This document shows positions 26,480 to 35,300 of a DNA stretch of 38,917 nucleotides, one piece after another. The stretch is from contig JAXMBX010000049.1 in NCBI GenBank assembly GCA_046349635.1, positions 1-38,917 of the forward strand, given 5' to 3'. Every line of letters starts with the position of its first letter. Position 1 is the stretch's first letter. Source of the DNA: JAXMBX01 sp046349635. Its GTDB lineage: Bacteria > Planctomycetota > Planctomycetia > Planctomycetales > Planctomycetaceae. The position numbers and the translations under genes were made by a program. The notes beneath the pieces are model-generated. The model worked only from the letters and a program-made list of their open reading frames with translations, had not been told where the DNA came from and searched no databases.

Positions 26480-26529
26480 CATGCCCACATCGTGCTTTGT
26501 TTATTGGCGTGCGAAGCAGGGCGGGCATG
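26480..26529. repeat. large palindromic element between two decayed genes
   Basis: Outer arms CATGCCC (26480-26486) and GGGCATG (26523-26529), with inner arms TGCTT (26493-26497) and AAGCA (26514-26518). Just upstream, CCGGATT and AATCCGG (26424-26441) form a second perfect hairpin around CTCG. The element lies between convergent genes and could be a repeat-family member or a terminator; only one copy is in the window. Confidence 0.45.
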
Positions 26530-26553
26530 CGCGCTTGATTCTCGTTGCTTCAC

Positions 26554-27337
26554 TCACTCCGCAAACGGAAACAACTCATCAATCGGCGCCCGATCCAGTT
26601 CCACCAGGAACTGCGACAGTCGTGCCACCATCACCTCCATCAGCTTCGTCCTTTTTCATACTCGCGTGGTGCGGATTTCCAGAGCTGTTCGTCGTGAGCA
26701 GATGCCACGGCCGGTGACAGCCCCACCCACCCCTTGTTCACCGCTTCGAACCGGCTGGCACGGACCGCCCCTCATCCGCGCGCAGTTTCCCCGTCGCTTC
26801 ATCCTTTGCGACAAACTCCGGAAAGAACGCCAAAGCGAGACTCGCTTCGACTTCCCCTGCGCGGTTCCTTGTGAGTGAAGATCGAAGAAACAACGTCCGC
26901 CGTCAGTCCCTTGAACCAGTCGCACAGAAACAGTTTCACTCCGTGTCCGGGGCCAGTTCCCGCAACAACGGCTTGAATTCATTCCCCCCGTGGCTGTTCA
27001 GAATCAGAAATTTCCGAATCCCCTGTTTCTCCATGGACCGCACCAGATCCCGGATCACCAGCCCCAGTGTCGAGGGCATCAGGTTCATCGCAAACGGAAA
27101 CTCGCTCATGTTCGTTTCCGTGCCGTAAGGAATCGCCGGGAGCTGCAGAACGCGCGCTCCCTTGGCCGTGGCCGCTTCACAGGTGCGGGAAGTGATCACT
27201 TCTGACTCGAACGTGTCGGTCCCGTAGGGCAGATGCAGATTGTGCGGCTCGGTCGCTCCCATGGGTAGAACCGCGACTTCGTAGTGCGCCTGTTTGACGT
27301 GACCGTAGTTGATTTCCGAAAGCATCCAGGGACGCAT
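26554..27337 (-). pseudogene. decayed creatininase-family amidohydrolase
   Basis: The N-terminal half is intact from ATG 27337 (MRPWMLSEINYGHV) and shows the metal-site sequence GATEPHNLHLPYGTD and NSHGGNEFKPLL, typical of creatininase/creatinine amidohydrolase. The frame stops after ELAPDTE at 26936, yet the protein continues in other frames: KLFLCDWFKGLTADVVSS, GEVEASLALAFFPEF, SRFEAVNKGWVG, then LMEVMVARLSQFLVEL to LFPFAE and TGA at 26554. At least five indels separate these pieces, and the later metal-binding Glu region is out of frame, so the enzyme should be dead. The upstream MTA-nucleosidase-like gene stops only a few bases before an alternative ATG at 27367, so the two once formed a coupled pair. 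Confidence 0.78.
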
Positions 27338-27359
27338 GTCACACTCACTTTCAATTCGG

Positions 27360-28124
27360 TCAGTCATCAATCGGAAGCTGCGCCAGCACACCGTCCAGAA
27401 ACTCCGCGAGCTTCTCTGCCGCCTGGTTCGATCGTTCCCACATTTTCCACATGTCTCCGACACTGGCAGGACGTTTCCACAGCGCCCCCAGCGTCGCTCC
27501 CCAGCGAATGGCCCCCGTGTTCCCGGTCAGTGACAGCACTTCCGGCGGAAGATCCGCCCGCAGGTCATCGCTGATCACCCGCACCGCCATGAAGCGGGTC
27601 CGATGTTCCTGACACACCTGCGCCACTGCCAGACTCTCCAGATCGACCGCGAGGGCGTTCGTCCGGGCGTGAAGTTGCCGTTTCTCCTCGACCGTCCGGA
27701 TGATCGCATCCGCTGTCAGAAGTTTGCCGACATAGCGACCGCCGGCACGGTCCTCCGGCATGTTCAGGTCGATTTTCAGTTCGGTCCCGTGAAGATCAGC
27801 GAGGGAATTTCCGACGACGATGTCGCCGATTTTCATCTCCGGCAGCAATGCACCGGAGAATCCAATCGACAGAATCCACTTGGGGGCATGGGCGTCAATC
27901 AGGGCGAGTGTTCCCTGTCGCGCCCGGGCGAACCCCATCCCGCATTCCACGATCGCCAGCCTGAGGTGGCCGTAACGTCCCCCGCGGAAGACGAATTTCC
28001 CCCCCGAATACTTATTGACTCGCTGGCACTTCTTCAGCAGCGGGGCCGCTTCCATCGGCAACGCGACCACGCAGGCGACGTCCGCCTGCCGAAAGTCAGG
28101 CTGCGGGAGGGACGCTTCGCTCAT
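27360..28124 (-). CDS. nucleoside phosphorylase superfamily protein, MTA/SAH nucleosidase-like
   Basis: A 254-residue PNP/UDP-1 superfamily protein. Visible marks are VVALPMEAAPLLKK at the start (as in MTA/SAH nucleosidase), ILSIGFSGALLPEMKIGDIVVG, the substrate-binding AVDLESLAVAQVC (the family's D/N-ME-A segment) and ISDDL holding the catalytic Asp. It likely cleaves the N-glycosidic bond of a nucleoside such as methylthioadenosine. In this phylum related proteins occur in hopanoid operons (HpnG-like), so a hopanoid role is an alternative. It lies 35 bases downstream of serC on the same strand and overlaps the alternative start of the broken creatininase. Confidence 0.82.
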   Translation of the reverse strand: MSEASLPQPDFRQADVACVVALPMEAAPLLKKCQRVNKYSGGKFVFRGGRYGHLRLAIVECGMGFARARQGTLALIDAHAPKWILSIGFSGALLPEMKIGDIVVGNSLADLHGTELKIDLNMPEDRAGGRYVGKLLTADAIIRTVEEKRQLHARTNALAVDLESLAVAQVCQEHRTRFMAVRVISDDLRADLPPEVLSLTGNTGAIRWGATLGALWKRPASVGDMWKMWERSNQAAEKLAEFLDGVLAQLPIDD

Positions 28125-28159
28125 GGAAGGCTCACAGTCTCAATCAGTCGCGGTCTCGT

Positions 28160-29242
28160 TCAGGAGGATTGACGCGCTTCAAAGTCACGCATGAACTGCA
28201 CGAGCGCCGTCACCCCTTCTGGCGGGAAGGCGTTGTAAATGCTGGCCCGCATCCCACCCACGCTCCGGTGCCCCTTCAAGCCGTCGAAACCGGCTTTTTG
28301 CGATTCCTTGATGAACTGTTCGTCGATCTGTTCATTCCCGGTGACGAAGGTCACGTTCATCAGCGATCGGCTGTCGGCGTCCGCCGTGGCTCGGAACAGC
28401 TTGCTGGAAGCGAGGTAGTCGTACAGCGGTTTAGCCTTCGCTTCGTTGTGCTTCTGCATCGCGGCCAGGCCCCCCTGCTGTTTGATCCAGTCAAACACCA
28501 GTCCCATGATGTAAATCCCGAACGTCGGGGGGGTGTTGTGCATGGACTGCGAAGCGGCATGCGTCCGGTACTGCAGCATCACTGGCAGGGTCGTCGGAGC
28601 CTGCTGCACCAGGTCGTCCCGGATGATGACCAGCGTCACGCCGCTGGGACCGAGGTTCTTCTGCGCCCCGGCGTAGATAATGCCGTATTTCTCGACGTCG
28701 ATCGGCCGGGAGAAGATATCGCTGCTGGCATCGCAGACCAGGAACCCGGCCGGGTTCTTCGGCGGTTCACGGAACTGTGTTCCGAAGATCGTGTTATTGG
28801 AAGTGAAGTGGACGTAGGTCGGGTTCTCGCTGTAGCCGCAGTTCTTGGGGATGTAACAAAAGTTACGGTCTTCGCTGCTCGCGGCGACGTGCACCTTGCC
28901 GAACGGCTTCGCTTCCTTGATCGCCGTCTTCGCCCACGAGCCGGTCAGCAGGTAATCCGCCGTCAGTTCCGGCCGGAGAAAATTCATCGGAATCATGAAG
29001 AACTGTGAAGAAGCTCCTCCCTGCAGGAAGAGAACGTGGTAGTTCTTCGGGATCCCCGCGAGTTCGCGACACAGGGCCTCGGTCTTTTCATAGACCTGCA
29101 GGAAGGCTTTCCCCCGGTGGGAATGTTCGAGAATGCCGATCCCGGTGTTTCCGAGACTCAGGAGATCTTGCTGGGCCTGCTCCAGGACGGAGACCGGCAA
29201 CACCGCCGGGCCTGCTGAAAAGTTGTGAATCCGCGCCGTCAT
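28160..29242 (-). CDS. serC: phosphoserine aminotransferase
   Basis: A 360-residue class V aminotransferase of the SerC family: HNFSAGPAVLP at the start, HRGKAF, LQGGASSQF for phosphate and ring contacts, and the pyridoxal-phosphate lysine K195 in YAGAQKNLGPSG. It converts 3-phosphohydroxypyruvate and glutamate to phosphoserine in serine synthesis, and may also serve in vitamin B6 synthesis. Length and C-terminus (GLKGHRSVGGMRASIYNAFP) are normal. The start at 29242 is preceded by GAGTGG/GAGCGG. A perfect hairpin lies about 40-55 bases upstream (29280-29298). Confidence 0.95.
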   Translation of the reverse strand: MTARIHNFSAGPAVLPVSVLEQAQQDLLSLGNTGIGILEHSHRGKAFLQVYEKTEALCRELAGIPKNYHVLFLQGGASSQFFMIPMNFLRPELTADYLLTGSWAKTAIKEAKPFGKVHVAASSEDRNFCYIPKNCGYSENPTYVHFTSNNTIFGTQFREPPKNPAGFLVCDASSDIFSRPIDVEKYGIIYAGAQKNLGPSGVTLVIIRDDLVQQAPTTLPVMLQYRTHAASQSMHNTPPTFGIYIMGLVFDWIKQQGGLAAMQKHNEAKAKPLYDYLASSKLFRATADADSRSLMNVTFVTGNEQIDEQFIKESQKAGFDGLKGHRSVGGMRASIYNAFPPEGVTALVQFMRDFEARQSS

Positions 29243-29279
29243 CCGCTCGCCACTCCCATCAAAGTCTGAACATGAATCT

Positions 29280-29298
29280 CCGGCCTGTCACAGGCCGG
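29280..29298. promoter_or_regulatory. perfect hairpin upstream of serC
   Basis: CCGGCCTG and CAGGCCGG around TCA, an 8-base-pair perfect stem 38 bases before the serC start. It has no T tract on either strand, so it is not a standard terminator; it may be part of the serC leader. On -, TTGAAC near 29329 could be a -35 for serC, without a good -10. Confidence 0.4.
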
Positions 29299-29420
29299 TT
29301 GTGTATCACCCCTATACTCTGTTCAAACCCATAGCGTCAATCCAACGCAACTCCTCAAGAGATCTGAACTTTGGGGCTTGCTAAGGGAGACAAGCCACAA
29401 GCGGGCTGGTTCAACGAAAA

Positions 29421-29449
29421 CAGGCAGCCCTCTGCAGAAGAGCTGCCTG
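29421..29449 (-). terminator. possible terminator downstream of csrA
   Basis: Arms CAGGCAGC (29421-29428) and GCTGCCTG (29442-29449) flank an inner palindrome TCTGCAGA. Read on -, the stem is followed by TTTTCG, fitting a factor-independent terminator for csrA, about 190 bases past its stop. A further imperfect hairpin (29487-29515) lies between. The 29243-29641 interval otherwise holds no gene I can recognise. Confidence 0.45.
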
Positions 29450-29641
29450 CCACAAAACGGGGAGGGATGGTCTTGATGACAACGTTGGGTTGCGGAAGTC
29501 TGGCTTCCCTGACCCGAACAACCTGCCCCCCTCACCCGAAGAATTCCCGGGAAAGTGCGCGAATCACCTGAATCAATGACACAAAACGGATAACAAAATT
29601 AGAACGGAATAATTGCGTGGAAATGTCCGGACGAAATGACT

Positions 29642-29857
29642 TCAGTGCGAACCGATGTGAGAGACGAATTCCGGATCCGCGGGAATTGAGATTTCAAATT
29701 CCTTGCGGCGTTCGAGGATCTCAGAACGTTGAATGGAGTGGGTCTCGGGAGCGACGATTCCCAGGCGAATCCGATTGCCCTGGATCCCGAGGACGGTGAG
29801 CGTGATGTCACCATCAATACAGATTTTTTCACCGATTTTGCGACTTAAAACGAGCAT
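29642..29857 (-). CDS. csrA: carbon storage regulator CsrA
   Basis: A 71-residue CsrA/RsmA protein: MLVLSRKIGEKICIDGDITLTV is nearly textbook, followed by GNRIRLGIVAPETHSIQRSEIL. The RNA-contacting residues near the N-terminus (L4, R6) and the central Arg in RSEI are present. CsrA dimers bind GGA in mRNA leaders and block or alter translation and decay; in many bacteria it controls motility and carbon storage. AAGGAGG precedes the ATG by seven bases. The C-terminal tail is a little longer than in E. coli. The leader has a sigma-54-like promoter and a CsrA-type site over the ribosome-binding site. Confidence 0.96.
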   Translation of the reverse strand: MLVLSRKIGEKICIDGDITLTVLGIQGNRIRLGIVAPETHSIQRSEILERRKEFEISIPADPEFVSHIGSH

Positions 29858-29863
29858 GACACG

Positions 29864-29875
29864 ACCTCCTTGTAG
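29864..29875 (-). promoter_or_regulatory. csrA: candidate CsrA binding site over the csrA ribosome-binding site
   Basis: The - strand reads CTACAAGGAGGT, matching ten of twelve positions of the known CsrA consensus RUACARGGAUGU. It includes the AAGGAGG Shine-Dalgarno of csrA, so CsrA could repress its own translation. A small stem-loop (AAGTGG/CCACTT, 29906-29923) lies upstream in the same leader. Confidence 0.55.
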
Positions 29876-29959
29876 TGCGCTGAAAGACGCCCCTCAAACC
29901 AGGGGAAGTGGTCTCTGCCACTTTTCACCGCCATCAGCCTGATTGCCCGTATTATTAAG

Positions 29960-29975
29960 GCAATTGCTGTGCCAA
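29960..29975 (-). promoter_or_regulatory. csrA: candidate sigma-54 (-24/-12) promoter of csrA
   Basis: The - strand reads TTGGCACAGCAATTGC, matching TGGCAC, five bases, TTGC, with exactly ten bases between the GG and GC elements as RpoN requires. Transcription would start near 29949 and give a csrA leader of about 91 bases. Confidence 0.6.
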
Positions 29976-30171
29976 TGGGGTTTCTTTACCGAAAAGCGAG
30001 ACAACTGCCGTCGAGATCGGGTAAAACCGGCAATCTTCCTTCCGAAATTACCAGAACACCCTGATTTCAACAGATCGTGGGAAAATGGAGAAGGAAGTTT
30101 GCAGCACTGCAAAACGCAACTGATTCAAAATGCTACAGTGAATTCGCACAGCGAATGGATCATCTGACAAA

Positions 30172-30207
30172 CAAAAAACCTCTCTCCGGAGACCGGAGAG
30201 AGGTTTT
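30172..30207 (-). terminator. rho-independent terminator of the 57-residue lipoprotein gene
   Basis: A perfect 13-base-pair stem (AACCTCTCTCCGG, 30177-30189, with its complement at 30193-30205) around a three-base loop, followed on - by six T. It lies about 28 bases after the lipoprotein stop. The T run on + also suits the opposite direction. Confidence 0.88.
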
Positions 30208-30232
30208 CGAATGTTACATCAAAGCCCAGCGA

Positions 30233-30406
30233 TTAGTGCTTGGCTTCTTCCTTCTTGGGAGCAGCGGGGGCAGCACCGCCGGCGGGTGCAGCAGCAGCTC
30301 CTCCCTCAGGGGGCTTCGCAGCGGGGGCAGCGCCGCCACCTTCGCAACCCAGGAACATACAGCTCGTCACGGCCATCAAACAGCACACAGCAATGAACCG
30401 TTTCAT
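30233..30406 (-). CDS. 57-residue secreted lipoprotein, Ala/Pro/Gly-rich
   Basis: A very short protein: basic start (MKRF), hydrophobic core, and lipobox MFLGC with the lipidated Cys near residue 21. The mature part, about 37 residues, is almost entirely Ala, Pro and Gly ending in KKEEAKH, so it is a low-complexity tail with no fold I recognise. The ATG at 30406 has GGAGA upstream; the frame extends to 30547 without support. It has its own promoter and a strong terminator, suggesting a separately regulated, perhaps abundant, small transcript. Similar short lipoproteins occur in this phylum; function unknown. Confidence 0.75.
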   Translation of the reverse strand: MKRFIAVCCLMAVTSCMFLGCEGGGAAPAAKPPEGGAAAAPAGGAAPAAPKKEEAKH

Positions 30407-30549
30407 GTTGTCTTTTTCTCCAATGAAACCAAAGTGTGTGGGTGGACTGAGGGCCGCACAAATCAATTGTGAATTCCCGGCCACGCAGGGATTTTCCACC
30501 GGAAAACTCCTGCTGTTCAGACACGCCCACGTGTCTCGTTCAGCCACAG

Positions 30550-30578
30550 ATCGTAAGAATCGCTTGGTTAATTTGCAA
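30550..30578 (-). promoter_or_regulatory. sigma-70 type promoter of the small lipoprotein gene
   Basis: On -, TTGCAA (30578-30573), a 17-base spacer, then TACGAT (30555-30550). The leader would be about 137 bases. The rest of 30407-30712 holds no gene I recognise. Confidence 0.45.
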
Positions 30579-30712
30579 TCAAGTTCCTGCGCCGGGACGC
30601 CGGTTTTAAGGCTTCCGAGGGGGTTTTAAAGCGGCGAAAACAGGATTATTAACGCCCGGTCGGTCCGTTTGGATCAAGAATTCTTCAGCCATCCTGAACG
30701 TAGCGACAGGAT

Positions 30713-31015
30713 TCAGGCGGCGGCAGCTTCGGCGCCCATCTCAAACCGATAGCGCAGCAAAACTTTCAAAAACCGTTCCCCGCGCGAGTCATAAAAATAG
30801 ATCGCGTTTTCGGCGAACACCCAGATGGCATTCGGACGCACGTGTCGCGGCCCATGCACGGAAAAATGCAGGCCGCACGCCTTCCCCTGTTGCAATAGCG
30901 GTTTCTCGCACTGCGGGCAGACCTGCTCGCTTAGACCCTCTCGACGGCACAATTTGTGGTGGACATAGTCCCGGACCTCGTCGAGAGAGAACAGTGAGGC
31001 GAAGCAGTCACTCAT
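30713..31015 (-). CDS. small zinc-ribbon-like hypothetical protein
   Basis: A 100-residue protein with a helical N-terminus, then CPQCEKPLLQQGKACGLHF, where a CxxC pair and a later Cys/His suggest a half zinc ribbon, and an aromatic-rich C-terminal half (IWVFAENAIYFYDSRGERF). There is no signal peptide or membrane segment. The ATG at 31015 follows a weak ribosome-binding site. Codon use and frame look genuine and no competing frame is better. I do not recognise the family; it lies alone between the lipoprotein and the oxidoreductase genes. Confidence 0.62.
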   Translation of the reverse strand: MSDCFASLFSLDEVRDYVHHKLCRREGLSEQVCPQCEKPLLQQGKACGLHFSVHGPRHVRPNAIWVFAENAIYFYDSRGERFLKVLLRYRFEMGAEAAAA

Positions 31016-31154
31016 GGGGGGAGTTCGTCAGGGTGATGTGTTCAGGCGTTGAGTTCTCAAACTGGCTCTCAGGGTATCGTCCATCCGCCGCGAAAACTTT
31101 CCCGACACTCTCGTCCCCGACACACCTCACCACCGCAAACTCAGACTGGCAAAC

Positions 31155-32153
31155 TTAGACAGGCTTTTCCCACTGACCGGATTTCCCGGATCGGAATACG
31201 GCGTCGATGACCTGCATGTTTTCCACGGCATCCGAGATGGGGGTCGGGACCGGCAGATTCTGCAGCACCGCCTCTGAGAACTTTTCTCCCTGGAGGCCGT
31301 ACTGGTCGGCGGTGGGGAACACTATCTCTTGAATCTCGGTTCCGGTTTGATGCCACATCCGGCAGGGACGATCGGTGGGGGCGTTGAACGGGATCTCGAT
31401 TTCGATCCGCCCTTTGTCCCCGAAAATGTTGACCCGCTGGTACGGAACGACCTGGGTGCTGACGGTCCAGGCGGAAGTCCCCCGGCCGAAGTCCATGATC
31501 GCGGAGGCGAGGCGATCGGTCTGGAGTTGGGGATCGAATTCGACCGTGCCCACCACCCGCTGCGGGAGGCCCCCAAAGATGAAGCGTGACAGTGAAATCG
31601 TGTAGCAGCCGATGTCGAGCAGCCCTCCGCCGCCGGCATCGGACCGGTTGCGGATATTGGCGGGATCGATGTTGTAGTAGCTGAAGAAGCTCTGGATCGT
31701 GCGCAGTTGGCCGATCCCTCCCTTGGCGATCAGTTCCTTCGTGGCGACCCAATGCGGATGGAATCGATACATGAACGCTTCCATCAATTTGAGATGCGGA
31801 TGTTTCTTGCCGGCGTCAGCGATGGCGACCGCTTCCGCGGTGTTGAGACCAATCGGCTTTTCGCACAGCACGTGCTTCCCCGCTTCGAGCGCCTTCACAG
31901 TCCACTCCAGGTGCATGTGATTGGGGAGCGGATTGTAGATCGCGTCAATCTCAGGATCGGCCAGCAGCTCCTCGTAGCTGCCGTAAGCCTTGGGGAGATT
32001 GAGTTGTTTCGCGGCGGCCTGGGCCTTGCCGAGATCGCGGGAAGCAATCGCTGTGATGTCGGACAGCGTTCCCTTCTGCATCGCCGGCACGACTTTCTCC
32101 ACGGCGATCTTCGCGACTCCCAGAATTCCCCAACGGACTTTTTCAGCGGTCAT
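31155..32153 (-). CDS. Gfo/Idh/MocA-family NAD(P)-dependent oxidoreductase
   Basis: A 332-residue protein with an N-terminal Rossmann domain (RWGILGVAKIAVEKVVPAM, lacking one usual Gly), the family motif EKP at residues 98-100 (catalytic Lys99) and the C-terminal alpha/beta domain with GGGGLLDIGCYTIS, where Asp and His-like positions line the substrate pocket. It should oxidise or reduce a sugar, cyclitol or similar polyol; the substrate cannot be told. It has no twin-arginine signal, unlike many planctomycete paralogues, so it is cytoplasmic. Divergent from the hydantoinase gene with 161 bases between starts. Confidence 0.9.
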   Translation of the reverse strand: MTAEKVRWGILGVAKIAVEKVVPAMQKGTLSDITAIASRDLGKAQAAAKQLNLPKAYGSYEELLADPEIDAIYNPLPNHMHLEWTVKALEAGKHVLCEKPIGLNTAEAVAIADAGKKHPHLKLMEAFMYRFHPHWVATKELIAKGGIGQLRTIQSFFSYYNIDPANIRNRSDAGGGGLLDIGCYTISLSRFIFGGLPQRVVGTVEFDPQLQTDRLASAIMDFGRGTSAWTVSTQVVPYQRVNIFGDKGRIEIEIPFNAPTDRPCRMWHQTGTEIQEIVFPTADQYGLQGEKFSEAVLQNLPVPTPISDAVENMQVIDAVFRSGKSGQWEKPV

Positions 32154-32314
32154 GGTGTGGATCCTTCAACTGTCAATTCGAAACCGGTGCCGGAGCCAAA
32201 ATGAGGCGCCAATGAATATACTGCGGGAATAGACTGCGTGGATATACTGCGACTGGCGTCACACGATAACGGGAATGCGTTCCAATTTCAGCCACAGAAG
32301 AAGCAACTGAGACT

Positions 32315-35300
32315 ATGACTGCGTGGGAATTCTGGATCGATGTCGGGGGGACTTTCACGGATTGCCTGGGGGTGAGTCCCGCAGGGAAGTTGCTGACACA
32401 CAAGGTCCTGAGCAGCGGGGCGACGCAAGGACGCGTGGCGGAGACCCTCTCCCCGGTCCGATTGACCGATCCCGCCCGGATCGGAGATCCGGAAAAATTC
32501 TGGATCGGATACACGTTTCGGATGTTCGACGCGCAAGGTCGCCCCTGCTTCGCGACCCGGGTCCAGGACTTCGACACCCGGACCGGGAGCTTCACACTCG
32601 CGGCGACGCTCCCGCTGGAGATGCCCGAGGAATGCGTCTATGAACTGAAGTCGGAAGAGGAGGCCCCCCTGCTCGCCATCCGCTATCTGCTGGGGGCAAG
32701 GTTGCAGGATCCATTCCCGCCGTTGCAGGTGCGGCTGGGGACGACGCGGGGGACGAATGCGCTTCTGACTCGGCGGGGCGCGCGGACAGCGTTCGTGACC
32801 ACACGTGGATTTGGCGACGTGCTGCTGATTGGCAATCAGGATCGCCCCCGGCTCTTCGATCTCCACATTCAAAAACCATCCCCCTTGTTTGAACGCGTCG
32901 TCGAGATCGACGAACGCATGGACGTCTCCGGGGAGGTTTTGATTGCGCCCGACGTGGAGCAAGTGCGGAACCAACTGCAGGAGTTGAAAAAGACAGGGAT
33001 AGAATCCCTCGGAATCTGCCTGCTGCACGGATTCGCGCATCCTCAGCATGAACAACTTGTGGAACAGGTGGCGCAGGAAGTGGGGTTCCAGGAAATCAGC
33101 GTCAGCAGCCGGTTATCCCCCCTGATCAAGCTCGTCTCTCGGGGGGACACAACAGTCGCGGATGCGTATCTGAATCCGATCCTGCGGAGCTACGTCGCGA
33201 AACTGCAGAAGCCGCTGCAGCAGGGACAGCTCAAGCTGATGACCTCCGCGGGGGGGCTGGTGGACAGTCAGCACTTCGTGGGGAAGGACAGCATCCTCTC
33301 CGGACCGGCGGGAGGAGTGGTGGGATATGCCCGCGTCGCGCAGCAGGCAGGATTTCCGAAGTCGATCGGGTTCGACATGGGGGGGACCAGCACCGACGTC
33401 TCCCGCTTCGACGGCACCTTCGAACGGGAGTTCGAAACAAAGAAAGCAGGAGTGCGGATCGTCGCTCCGATGCTGGCAGTCGAAACCGTGGCCGCGGGGG
33501 GAGGGAGTGTCTGCCGGTTCGATGGGATCAAGCTGGTCGTCGGGCCGGAGAGTGCGGGGGCAAGCCCGGGACCGGCCTGTTACGGGCGGGGCGGGCCGCT
33601 GACGGTCACCGACATGAACTTCTTCAGCGGGAAAATCCCCCCCGGAAAGTTTCCATTTCCGCTGAATCGCGACGTTGTCGAACAGAAGCTGGAACGGCTG
33701 CGGCGGGAGATTGTCGAAAAACACGGTCCAGATCTGTCGCCGCAGGAATTGGCCGCCGGATTTCTGAAGGTCGCCAATGCAAACATGGTCCGGGCGATTC
33801 GAAACGTCTCCGTCGCACGGGGATATGACCCCCGGGATTATGTACTGGTGACATTCGGTGGAGCAGGGGGCAGCATGCTCGCCGCAAGGGCGCTGGGGAT
33901 GCGGAAAGTGTTGTCGCATCCGCTGGCTGGGGTGTTGAGCGCGTACGGAATCGGTCTGGCCGATGTGCGGCAGATCAAGGCACGCTCCATTCTGCAACCT
34001 TTTGCAGAGAACTCTCTGGAACAACTGAAACCCGTTTTAGCGGAACTGGAAGCCGAAGCGCGGCGGGAAGTTCTCGCCCAGGGAATCACCGAGAGCCAGA
34101 TCAAGCCCGCGGAGCGGTCGCTGGATCTGCGATACCAGGGAGTGGAAACGCCGGTGCATGTCCCCTGGCCTGCGGATGGGGATTTCAAGCGGCGATTCGA
34201 AGAACTGCACAAGCAGTTGTATGGATATATCCACGCGGGACGGCCACTGGAGGTAACCACCGCGCGGGTGGAGGTGATCGGAGCGCTGCCCGATCCGCCC
34301 GTGGAGGTGCAGCCAGTGGTTGCGCGCGTCCCGGAAGCAAAAGAGCGGACAAAGACCTGGTTTGAAAACAAAGAATATGAGACTGCGGTTTTGACGCGCG
34401 ACGAGTTGCGCGCGGGGGACCGGATCAACGGGCCGGCGATCCTGTGCGAGCCGACTAGCACGCTGATTGTCGATCCGGGATTTACGGCGACAGTGCTGGG
34501 GCGGGGGGAGATCCTGCTGGAGGATCAGCAACCCCAAGCGAGTGAATCGCTTTCGACCGAAGCGGATCCGATTCTGCTGGAGATTTTCAACAACCTGTTC
34601 GCATCGATCGCGGAGCAGATGGGGACGACGTTGCAGCGGACTTCGTCCTCCACGAACGTGAAAGAACGGCTGGATTTCAGTTGCGCGATTTTCTCCCCGC
34701 GCGGAGAACTGGTGGTCAATGCCCCCCATATCCCGGTGCATCTGGGAGCGATGGGAGAAACGGTCAAACGTATCCTGCTGGACAATCCGGATCTCGCTCC
34801 GGGGGATGTGTATGTGACGAACGATCCGTTCCGCGGCGGATCGCATCTCCCGGATGTGACTGTGGTTACTCCGGTGCATGATGCCGTAAGTGGAGAATTG
34901 ATCTTCCTGACCGCCAGCCGGGCGCACCACGCGGAGATCGGCGGGATCGTGCCGGGGAGCATGCCTCCGTTCTCAAAAAACCTGGCGGAGGAGGGGGTGC
35001 TGATCCGGAACTTCAAACTGGTCGACAAGAATGTTCCACGTGAAACATTTTTGAAGGACCTGTTACTCAGCGGGCCTTACCCGACGCGGAAGGTGCAGGA
35101 CAACCTGCTGGATGTTGCGGCGCAGGTGGCGGCGAATCAATCGGGAGGAGCCCAATTACTACTCCTGGTTGCGCGGTACGGCTTGCCGGTGGTGCATGCG
35201 TACATGGGGCACATCCGGGCGGCGGCGGCCCAGAAGATGCGACAGGCCTTGTCGCGGCTGGAGGATGGGGAGTATGCGTTCACGGATCATCTGGATGACG

